DNA of 64,000 bases from an uncultured Veillonella sp. (lineage in GTDB: Bacteria > Bacillota > Negativicutes > Veillonellales > Veillonellaceae): positions 1 to 64,000 of the forward strand of contig NZ_URAR01000008.1 in NCBI RefSeq assembly GCF_900545795.1, in the 5' to 3' direction. This document shows, in pieces, positions 55,577-62,809 of the stretch (within the stretch, counting starts at the first letter, position 1; each line of letters opens with the position of its first letter). The notes under the pieces are model-generated. The model was not told the DNA's origin. It worked only from the letters and a program-made list of their open reading frames with translations, and made no database searches. Made by a program: the position numbers and the translations under genes.

Positions 55577-56176
55577 ATGCGACTGTATGTAAGCAATGCG
55601 CAAAATGGAGTTGAATCAGGGGCTCTATTGGTAGAGGCTGTAGTAGGCATGACTATTATTTTATTTGCTATGGGGAGCTTTTTAACACTTATGGCTCAGA
55701 GTTTTAGTTGGGCTCAACATTTACAGATTCGAAATGAACTGATGTATGAAAATATGACCGGGCGCCAGGTTTTGCGATATGCTTTGTTGAATACAGAAGC
55801 GCCGATTACCGTCAATTATAATTCGCGGTATTTAATTTGGGATGGGAAGCGGCGTTATGGCATTGAATATGGAGAGCTGCGGCGCCTGTTAGAAAATGGG
55901 CAAAAGCAGGCTTTATCATCGCCCACAATCAGCCCCAATTGGGGGAGCCTAGAAGTTACATCGGTGGCTAGCAGGTCTCATTTTACGCAGCTCACTTATG
56001 AAAGTAGGAAAGACGGCATAGGACCTATTCAGATGGAATGGCAAATGCTTCTAAAACCTTCGGCACCACTGACAATACCGATTCCACCGGAAACCACTCG
56101 AATGACTATATATCCTATGCATACATATTTTATGAGACCTTTTGATTTTATCACTGAAGGCATTGGGGACACTTAG
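55577..56176 (+). CDS. Minor pilin/pseudopilin (GspJ-like)
   Basis: 199 aa from the ATG chosen here; an upstream in-frame ATG at 55469 would overlap the previous gene and has no ribosome site. Processing-like site ESG^ALLVEAVVGMTIILFAMG with Glu5 kept. A larger globular domain follows (NELMYENMTGRQVLRYALLN...), as in GspJ/PilW. It ends 1 base before the next ATG. Confidence 0.72.
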   Translation: MRLYVSNAQNGVESGALLVEAVVGMTIILFAMGSFLTLMAQSFSWAQHLQIRNELMYENMTGRQVLRYALLNTEAPITVNYNSRYLIWDGKRRYGIEYGELRRLLENGQKQALSSPTISPNWGSLEVTSVASRSHFTQLTYESRKDGIGPIQMEWQMLLKPSAPLTIPIPPETTRMTIYPMHTYFMRPFDFITEGIGDT

Positions 56177-56177
56177 G

Positions 56178-56609
56178 ATGAAAGGACGAAATTATTACCA
56201 ATCTAGGAGCTCATCAAGGGGCTTTTTCACTTATATGGCTTTATTTTTAGGAACTATTTTATTGTTATTTTGGAGCCAGCTTATGGCTGAAATGAAGATT
56301 GTTATACAAATTATGCATGACGAAGTGAAGCTGACTGAGGTGAATTACGAGGCTGAAGCTATGTTAGTAGTGCTTTTACAAGAATATAAACACCGAGGGT
56401 ATATGATGACTGATGAGGTGATGACAGTGTATTCCGAGAAGGATGAACGGGTTACCTCGTATCGTTTATTAAGACCTTTGAGGAAAGGGGCTACAGGCCA
56501 TCTCATAGTAAGAGTAAAGCATGAAAAGACCGGGTTACAAGCTCAGTATGTGGCGGAATTTCAGCAGGTGGAAGAACAGATTATTTTAAAATCAGTAAGA
56601 CGTATGTAG
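56178..56609 (+). CDS. Small membrane-anchored pilus operon protein (ComGG/PilX-like)
   Basis: 143 aa. RGFFTYMALFLGTILLLFWS resembles a pilin helix, but Glu5 is missing (F-F-T-Y-M). The C-terminal part is a short helix-strand domain (EVNYEAEAMLVVLLQEYKHR). It is in the place of GspK/PilX/ComGG genes; this assignment is by position. The start follows the upstream stop directly. Confidence 0.68.
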   Translation: MKGRNYYQSRSSSRGFFTYMALFLGTILLLFWSQLMAEMKIVIQIMHDEVKLTEVNYEAEAMLVVLLQEYKHRGYMMTDEVMTVYSEKDERVTSYRLLRPLRKGATGHLIVRVKHEKTGLQAQYVAEFQQVEEQIILKSVRRM

Positions 56610-56647
56610 TTTGCAGAGAGCTAGTTGTGGATATCGCATAATTTTGT

Positions 56648-56790
56648 GTATACGGTATAGTTGAGCCTATATCGTGTTTGAATATATACAGTGCGGTTGA
56701 GTATACGGTGTAGTTGAGTCTATACCATGTAGTTGAATATATATAGTACAGTTGAGTATACCGTGCAGTGAAGTACATAGTGAGGTTATG
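56648..56790. repeat. 18-19-bp degenerate tandem repeat inside the pilus operon
   Basis: About seven copies of a TATA-C-GTG-AGTTGAG-type unit with GTTGA-like cores at 56660, 56677, 56696, 56713, 56732, 56751 and 56769. It fills the gap before the pilM-like gene. Confidence 0.78.
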
Positions 56791-56814
56791 TATACAGTTA
56801 GAGGAGTTATATTT

Positions 56815-57687
56815 ATGAAACATAGATTTACAGGCATTGCAATTAGTGATACGAACATGATTGGCATAGATCTTGCATATAAAAAAGGGGAATTTTTAGT
56901 TCAAGATGTGTTTCAATTACGGCGACAAGGCCAGCTAGTAGATGACTGTCAACGTTTTATAAAACACTTCTCTATTGAAGGGCAGCGTATGGCTGCAGCT
57001 GTTATTTCTGAGCGGCAAGACTTTTTGTTAGTAACACCTTCTTTAAGCCGCTTTGAAACGGCTGATTTATTAAAATGGCAAATCGGAGATTATGTAGATT
57101 GGCCAGAGGATTATTACTATTATGACTTTGTCATTGAAGACACACCGCCAGATTTTATTTCCTCAGGAGATGTGGAGCAACAGTTTGTTTATGTCGTTGC
57201 TTTGCCTCAGGCTTTAGTAAAAGATGTAGCAACAGGCCTATTAAAGGGGCATGGGAATCTTGAGATTATAGACTTTTTCCCTGGCGCTTTAACTAGGCGT
57301 TTTGTCGAGCATAATGGCAGTGTTATTGCTTTATTTAAGGCCCGTTCTGTAGAGCTTACAGGCTGGTATCGCCATATGTGTATTACAAAATGTGAATTGC
57401 CTTTAGATTTAGAGGCCGTGAAAACTGGTGTAGAGCAGTTAGAGACTGACCTCTATGCTCATTGCGTGCCAGGTATTGCCGGCATTGCTTGCTTTGAAGT
57501 AGAATTGGCAGATAATTCCGAACAGACTTTAGAGATTAAGGAATTATTGAAAATCTATGGTGAGTTAACGCCTATAAACAATATTGCGCAAGTGTCAGTG
57601 TGTAATGAAGTTGCTGAGGCAGAACCGCTTTTATGGCATATGGCCTTGGGGCTTGCTATTCGAGGTCTATATAAACCTTCGTATTAA
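56815..57687 (+). CDS. PilM-like actin-fold protein
   Basis: 290 aa. The N-terminal phosphate-1-like strand pair TGIAISDTNMIGIDLAYKKG and ISERQDFLLVTPSLSRFETA with LKWQIGDYVDWPEDYYYYDF are PilM-like; the actin-type ATP site is degenerate. The start is set by GAGGAG; the longer frame runs back into the tandem repeat. Followed by PilN- and PilO-like genes, which gives the best support for the call. Confidence 0.72.
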   Translation: MKHRFTGIAISDTNMIGIDLAYKKGEFLVQDVFQLRRQGQLVDDCQRFIKHFSIEGQRMAAAVISERQDFLLVTPSLSRFETADLLKWQIGDYVDWPEDYYYYDFVIEDTPPDFISSGDVEQQFVYVVALPQALVKDVATGLLKGHGNLEIIDFFPGALTRRFVEHNGSVIALFKARSVELTGWYRHMCITKCELPLDLEAVKTGVEQLETDLYAHCVPGIAGIACFEVELADNSEQTLEIKELLKIYGELTPINNIAQVSVCNEVAEAEPLLWHMALGLAIRGLYKPSY

Positions 57688-57699
57688 AAGGAGTTAGTC

Positions 57700-58293
57700 A
57701 TGAACTTTATGACTTTAGGTATGCGTTGGCGCAAATGGTATATTCTTAGAAAGTCTTACATATTGGTAACTATAGTTATTTTAATAGGGATTCCTTTGTA
57801 TCTATTGAGTAGAAGTATTAGTTTTTATTTGGCTGCAGAGGACTTGCATGATGAGATCAACCAAATAAAGCTTCAGGGCAAGGCCAATCATGAATTAGTT
57901 AAAGACTATGAAGCGCAAAAAATTGCATTGTTGATGCATCCTTTAGAGGCTAAGTCAAAGTATGAAAACAGTGTAAATGATACGAACGAAGCTTCTGGTG
58001 GCAATAAAGAAAATAAACAGAAAAAAACTCGTGGAGAACTAGGTAGCTTACTGAATACGATGGTGTATTACATCTTAGTGGAGGCTGACGACCAGGTTCA
58101 GTTAGAAAGTATTCGCATCATGGAAAACGAGTTTACTATAAAAGGGCGCACTGTGTCAGCGGAGGCAGGCACAGCTTATGTGCAACGTTTAAAGTTAAAG
58201 CTAAAGGAGGCGGCTTTATCTGACAAGCAAGGAACTGACCCAGCTAATAAAATGGCTACATTTGAAATTCATGGCAGCCTTAAAGGAAGTTAA
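57700..58293 (+). CDS. PilN-like inner-membrane protein
   Basis: 197 aa. A short cytoplasmic N-terminus, one helix (SYILVTIVILIGIPLYLLSR), a coiled coil and a ferredoxin-like C-terminal part (VQLESIRIMENEFTIKGRTV). This layout and position match PilN. AAAGGAG before the ATG; 12 bp after the pilM-like gene. Confidence 0.78.
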   Translation: MNFMTLGMRWRKWYILRKSYILVTIVILIGIPLYLLSRSISFYLAAEDLHDEINQIKLQGKANHELVKDYEAQKIALLMHPLEAKSKYENSVNDTNEASGGNKENKQKKTRGELGSLLNTMVYYILVEADDQVQLESIRIMENEFTIKGRTVSAEAGTAYVQRLKLKLKEAALSDKQGTDPANKMATFEIHGSLKGS

Positions 58294-58756
58294 GCTACCA
58301 GCTAAATGGGTAGGGCTGGCTTTCACAGGATATGCCCTGATGTTAATAATTAGCATTATTGTATATTCTTGGTCTTATAATCACGTGCAGGCGTATGAAG
58401 GCGAGCGCCTTTTGGTGGAGTCCCAAAAAGTAAGTGATACATATATTGTAGAAAGTGAGTCATATAAACTTGTACAGCAGTTGAATCAGAATTATAGTCT
58501 AGGAGAGATTAAGAATATAGTTCTGTCAAAAGTAGCAGATCATCGCTTACAGCTTTTAGCTTTAGAAGAAGTAAAGCAGTCTAAGGGAAACGATGTGGAG
58601 GCGCTGCGACTTGAAGTAACTGGCGATTTGCAAGAATTTTTACTCCTTATGAATAAAATAAGCGAGACCTATCCTATGGTACAATGCAGGCCAGAATCTA
58701 TGGTGCTGCAAAATGGACAACTTCATATGGTGTATATGATATATAGTGTATTGTAA
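58271..58756 (+). CDS. PilO-like inner-membrane protein
   Basis: 161 aa. One N-terminal helix (LAFTGYALMLIISIIVYSWS), a coiled coil and a small alpha/beta domain. It overlaps the pilN-like gene by 23 bp; the start ATG lacks a good ribosome site, so translation is probably coupled. PilP and the secretin PilQ, which normally follow, are not encoded here. Confidence 0.75.
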   Translation: MAALKEVKLPAKWVGLAFTGYALMLIISIIVYSWSYNHVQAYEGERLLVESQKVSDTYIVESESYKLVQQLNQNYSLGEIKNIVLSKVADHRLQLLALEEVKQSKGNDVEALRLEVTGDLQEFLLLMNKISETYPMVQCRPESMVLQNGQLHMVYMIYSVL

Positions 58757-58884
58757 ATTTAGTACTGCAGTTTTAGTATCAGTATCATAGTTTTAGTATT
58801 GCACTTTGGGGAGTATTATTTTTGTATTGTAGTTTTGAATATATATATTAATTGAAATGTATCGTATTCTAAGGATATGTGAAT
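58757..58884. repeat. Degenerate repeats after the pilus operon
   Basis: GTTTTAGTAT-type words recur at about 58771, 58792 and 58833. No gene. Confidence 0.6.
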
Positions 58885-58956
58885 AAGCCAAGACACATAT
58901 ATTTGCAAGATTTAGGTTTAATACATGAGCAAATATAACTGTCTTGGCTTTTATTT
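58885..58956 (+). terminator. Pilus operon terminator
   Basis: AAGCCAAGAC / GTCTTGGCTT with inner stem ATATTTGC / GCAAATAT and a T-rich tail. Confidence 0.82.
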
Positions 58957-58957
58957 G

Positions 58958-58986
58958 TTCAAATTTTTCCTGCCATGTAGTACAAT
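58958..58986 (+). promoter_or_regulatory. Candidate promoter of aroK-pfkA
   Basis: TTCAAA, 17-bp spacer, TACAAT, 37 bases before the ATG. Confidence 0.45.
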
Positions 58987-59022
58987 GAAAGGTAAGAAAT
59001 TAACAGATAAAACAGGCGGGAT

Positions 59023-59607
59023 ATGATGAAACGAAATATAATTTTAATTGGAACCATGGGGAGTGGGAAGAGTCATCTGGGACGCAATTTAGCTGAGGCT
59101 AAAGGCTGGCAGTTTGTTGATACCGATAGATTGCTAGAGCGTCGATATAATTTGCCCATTGCCCAAATTTACGAAAAATTAGGCGAGAAAATGTTTCGCG
59201 CGGCAGAGCGTGAAATTTTAAAGAAAGTATGCTTGTATCATGAGTCTGTCATTTCAGTGGGAGGCAACTTTCCTATTGATGTTCGTACTTTGCGATATTT
59301 ACAGCGTTATGCTTATATTGTAGGCATCCGTGCTGCTAATTATCGGATTGTAAAGCGCGTCAATCGCCGTATTGGGAAACGGCCAACCATGGATTATAAT
59401 GATGTAGGTGGTTTTGTAGAGTCTATGCTACAAGTGTGGAAGCCACTGTATAAAAAATGTGATTTAGTGATTGATACTACCTATGGGCGCACCGAAGACT
59501 TAATAGACCGCATTCATGAGTCCATCGAAGCAGATGGCGTGGAGTTTAAGAAACGTCGACCATTAACGGGAGGGACATATAGTGAAAAATCTAGCAATTC
59601 TAACTAG
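59023..59607 (+). CDS. aroK: Shikimate kinase
   Basis: 194 aa. P-loop ILIGTMGSGKSHLGRNLA, shikimate-binding TDRLLERRYNLPIAQIYEKL with GEKMFRAAEREIL, and a lid region RIGKRPTM. The usual GGG substrate loop is GGN (SVGGNFPID), which deserves a check. It phosphorylates shikimate in chorismate synthesis. It follows the pilMNO-like genes, recalling the pilMNOPQ-aroK order of proteobacteria. It overlaps pfkA by 26 bp. Confidence 0.85.
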   Translation: MMKRNIILIGTMGSGKSHLGRNLAEAKGWQFVDTDRLLERRYNLPIAQIYEKLGEKMFRAAEREILKKVCLYHESVISVGGNFPIDVRTLRYLQRYAYIVGIRAANYRIVKRVNRRIGKRPTMDYNDVGGFVESMLQVWKPLYKKCDLVIDTTYGRTEDLIDRIHESIEADGVEFKKRRPLTGGTYSEKSSNSN

Positions 59608-60541
59608 CGGTGGTGATGCGCCAGGTATGAACGCGGCAGTTCGTGCCTTAGTTCGTAAGGGCGTATTTGAAGGCTATTCCATTTATGGCATTCGTCGCGG
59701 TTATGAAGGTTTATTGCATCGCGATATTATTCCTTTAGATCGACGTGATGTAGGGGCCATTGTCAATAAAGGTGGCACTATGCTCAAAACGGCGCGTTGC
59801 CCAGAATTTTCAGAGATTGAAAATCAGATAAAAGGAGCTCAAATTTTAAGAGACCATCATATTGACGCTTTACTTGTTATCGGTGGTGATGGGTCTATGG
59901 CGGGCGCTAAAGCGTTAAGTGATCAAGGCGTCCCTACGATTACCATTCCAGGTACTATAGATAATGATATGTGTGGTTCAAAATATACGATTGGTTTTGA
60001 TACGGCATTAAATACAATTGTTGAAGCTGTTGGTAAAATTCGCGACACATCAACTGCCCATGACCGTGTAGCCATTGTAGAAGTAATGGGACGTCATGCA
60101 GGGCATTTAGCTGTTCAAGCAGGCCTAGCTTGTGGTGCTGAAATGGTTTTAATTCCAGAAAAGCCACTACCTTTAGACCAAGTCTGTGACCATTTGCGTG
60201 CATCCTATGAGGCGGGCAAAACCAATAGTATTATTATGGTTGCAGAAGGGGCATATCGCAGTTTTGAAGTGTGCTCGTATATTAAGGAACATATGGATAT
60301 TTCTCCTAGTGTGACTGTACTCGGATATTTACAGCGTGGTGGTTCACCGTCTGCCAAAGATACAACTATGGCCGCCTTGATGGGAGAAAAGGCCATTGAT
60401 ACATTGAAGTCAGGGCAATATAATTGCTTGATTGGTGTCACTGATGCGGGCATAGAGGCTATTCCTTATGAAGTGGCTAAAGATATACGCTATCCGATTG
60501 ATGAGGGGCAATACCAATTAATATCAGTACTGGCAAGATAA
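59582..60541 (+). CDS. pfkA: ATP-dependent 6-phosphofructokinase
   Basis: 319 aa. LTSGGDAPGMNAAVRALVRK, the Mg/ATP site IGGDGSMAGAK, catalytic TIPGTIDND (Asp of the GTIDND loop) and EVMGRHAGHLA. Gly rather than Asp follows the second Gly of the IGGDGS site, as in ATP-type enzymes. It makes fructose 1,6-bisphosphate. GTG start, preceded by GGGAGG within the end of aroK. Some anaerobes with incomplete sugar uptake still keep this gene. Confidence 0.95.
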   Translation: MKNLAILTSGGDAPGMNAAVRALVRKGVFEGYSIYGIRRGYEGLLHRDIIPLDRRDVGAIVNKGGTMLKTARCPEFSEIENQIKGAQILRDHHIDALLVIGGDGSMAGAKALSDQGVPTITIPGTIDNDMCGSKYTIGFDTALNTIVEAVGKIRDTSTAHDRVAIVEVMGRHAGHLAVQAGLACGAEMVLIPEKPLPLDQVCDHLRASYEAGKTNSIIMVAEGAYRSFEVCSYIKEHMDISPSVTVLGYLQRGGSPSAKDTTMAALMGEKAIDTLKSGQYNCLIGVTDAGIEAIPYEVAKDIRYPIDEGQYQLISVLAR

Positions 60542-60763
60542 AATTAGTTGTTCTAAAGACCTGTATTAGCACGATAAAGCGTATTATTGAGATAAATTCA
60601 TGAGTAACTCATTGGTTACGCATATAATTGCTTATATTTATACTGCATAAATTGTATATATTTTTGAGCGAACGTAGTTTTGGGCGCGAAAAAGCTTTAA
60701 ATGAAAGTAGTGAAAATCATACACTATAGATTGCAACAGACTACAGAAAAGGAGTAAATGTGA

Positions 60764-61840
60764 ATGTGGAGGAATCGTAAGTTTTGGGGGATTTTGGTCC
60801 TTGTATTGATTATAGCAGGCGCAGCATTCTATTATTTTAAATCAAATGATAGTGGCGCAGCACCGACGTATACTACCGGCAAGGTAGAGCGAGGAAATAT
60901 TTCGACTATTATAACTGCTACGGGTACTATTAACCCAGTAAACTATGTAGATGTGTCTACTAATGTGGCGGGGAAATTAGAGACTGTATTAGTTAAGGAA
61001 AACCAACATGTTACAGAAGGTCAAGTGATTGCGACCATTGATGATCGCCAATTACAAGCTGCCGTAGATGATGCGAAAGCGACTATGGATACGAGCAAAA
61101 TTAATTTAGATCGTTATGAGATTTTATTAGCTCAAGGGGCTATTTCACAGCAAAGCTATGACACGGCTAAAGAGACTTATGATAAAGCGGTGGCAGCTTA
61201 TGACCGTGCAAAGGCTACGCTTGATGATTCTGTAATTACAGCACCAATGGATGGTACGGTTATTGGTACACCATTAAAAGTAGGTCAAACGATTAGTACT
61301 GGTATTTCCACACAGATGATTATTGCTACAGTGGCTGATTTAAGCAATTTAGAAATTTACTTAACAGTTGACGAAACAGATATTGGTAGCATTAAACAAG
61401 GTTCTCGCGTAGACTTTACAGTGGATGCGCACCCAGGTAAAACTTATACTGGTACAGTAAGTGATATTGCTCTTGGCACAAAGGGGAATATGGGTACAAC
61501 AAGTTCTACAGTAGTGTATTACACAGTAAAAGTAGCTATTCCAGAGTCTGTAGCTGGTGATTTCTTCCCAACTATGACGGCTCGTGCCACTATTTATGGG
61601 GATGAACAAACCAATGTATTGGTAGTGCCTTTGGCAGCTGTTCGTACCGATAAAGTAGGGGAATATGTATATGTTATTAAAGATGGTAAACCAGTTCGAA
61701 CTAGCGTAACAACCGGTATTACGGGCGATACTACAATCGAAATTACTAAAGGTCTCAATGAAGGTGATGAAATTGTAGTGAGCGGTGACGTAAGCTCGGC
61801 GGCAAAGACCACTAAATCTGGTGGCGGACCAATGTTTTAG
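60764..61840 (+). CDS. macA: Periplasmic adaptor (membrane fusion) protein of a MacAB-type efflux system
   Basis: 358 aa. N-terminal anchor helix (KFWGILVLVLIIAGAAFYYF), lipoyl halves (GTINPVNYVDVSTNVAGKLE / ITAPMDGTVIGTPLKVGQTI) separated by a short coiled coil, then a beta-barrel and a membrane-proximal domain. It links the ABC transporter to an outer-membrane exit, which is not in the window. AAAGGAG upstream. The ATPase gene follows after 9 bp. Confidence 0.9.
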   Translation: MWRNRKFWGILVLVLIIAGAAFYYFKSNDSGAAPTYTTGKVERGNISTIITATGTINPVNYVDVSTNVAGKLETVLVKENQHVTEGQVIATIDDRQLQAAVDDAKATMDTSKINLDRYEILLAQGAISQQSYDTAKETYDKAVAAYDRAKATLDDSVITAPMDGTVIGTPLKVGQTISTGISTQMIIATVADLSNLEIYLTVDETDIGSIKQGSRVDFTVDAHPGKTYTGTVSDIALGTKGNMGTTSSTVVYYTVKVAIPESVAGDFFPTMTARATIYGDEQTNVLVVPLAAVRTDKVGEYVYVIKDGKPVRTSVTTGITGDTTIEITKGLNEGDEIVVSGDVSSAAKTTKSGGGPMF

Positions 61841-61849
61841 GAGGCGCTT

Positions 61850-62809
61850 ATGAATAAAGAAGCGGTAATAACATTGGAAGGCATTACCAAGACCTATATT
61901 AATGGTAAATTGGTAGTGCCCGTATTGCATGGCATAGACTTGTCCATTTATGAAGGGGAATTTACCTCCATTATGGGCCCTTCTGGTTCCGGGAAGTCTA
62001 CGTTTATGAATATTTTAGGTTGCTTAGACCGACCTACCTCTGGCTCATATAAGCTAGATGGGGAAGAAGTGGCCACGCTCAGCGATGATGAATTAGCCTT
62101 TGTGCGCAATAAGCGCATTGGCTTCGTATTCCAAAGCTTCAATCTGTTACCAAAATTGACGGCACAAGATAATGTAGCATTACCTATGGTGTACGCTGGG
62201 GTTAAAAAGCAAGAGCGTAAAGAGCGAGCAGCTGAACTTTTAACTGCCTTAGGCTTAGGTGATCGACTTGACCATTTGCCAGCGGAACTCTCTGGTGGTC
62301 AAAGACAGCGTGTGGCCATTGCGCGTGCGTTGGCTAATAACCCGTCCATCATCATGGCCGATGAGCCTACAGGGAACTTAGACTCTAAGTCATCTGTAGA
62401 TGTAATGGAAATTTTTACTAATTTATATAAGGAAGGCCGTACGATTATTCTCGTTACGCATGAGCCAGATATTGCGACCTATGCGAGTCGCAATATTGTC
62501 TTGCGTGACGGTTTAGTAGTGGAAGATAAGCAAAATCCTCATATGACAGGGTTAACAGCAGCGCATCAAGAAGCTTATGCAAAAGCACATCAAGCTGATG
62601 GTGTGGTTGCAACTTCTACTGAAACTAAAGCTAGTACTGAAACTAAAGCTTCCACTGAAACTGAAGCTGCTACTGAAACTGAAACTGCTACTGAAACTGA
62701 AACTGCTACTGAAGCTCAAGATTCTACTGAAATCAAAGCTTCATCTGAAACTAAAGCAAGTGATTCAGCTCATGACAGCACGGCCAAAGGAGGTGAGGCT
62801 CATGTATAA
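61850..62809 (+). CDS. macB: MacB-type ABC ATPase with a repetitive C-terminal tail
   Basis: 319 aa. Walker A GPSGSGKSTFMNILG, Q-loop FVFQSFNLL, signature LSGGQRQRVAIARAL, Walker B IIMADEPTGNLD, H-loop LVTHEPD. Residues after ~225 form a Thr/Glu/Lys/Ala tail made of eight 6-residue TETKAS-like units. In E. coli MacB the ATPase and permease are one protein; here they are two genes overlapping by 8 bp. The tail lies at the junction. Confidence 0.92.
   Translation: MNKEAVITLEGITKTYINGKLVVPVLHGIDLSIYEGEFTSIMGPSGSGKSTFMNILGCLDRPTSGSYKLDGEEVATLSDDELAFVRNKRIGFVFQSFNLLPKLTAQDNVALPMVYAGVKKQERKERAAELLTALGLGDRLDHLPAELSGGQRQRVAIARALANNPSIIMADEPTGNLDSKSSVDVMEIFTNLYKEGRTIILVTHEPDIATYASRNIVLRDGLVVEDKQNPHMTGLTAAHQEAYAKAHQADGVVATSTETKASTETKASTETEAATETETATETETATEAQDSTEIKASSETKASDSAHDSTAKGGEAHV
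62618..62761 (+). repeat. 18-bp coding tandem repeat in the ABC ATPase tail
   Basis: Eight copies of ACTGAAACTAAAGCTAST type, each coding six residues (TETKAS, TETEAA, TETETA ...). In-frame period, so copy number can change without breaking the gene. Confidence 0.9.
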
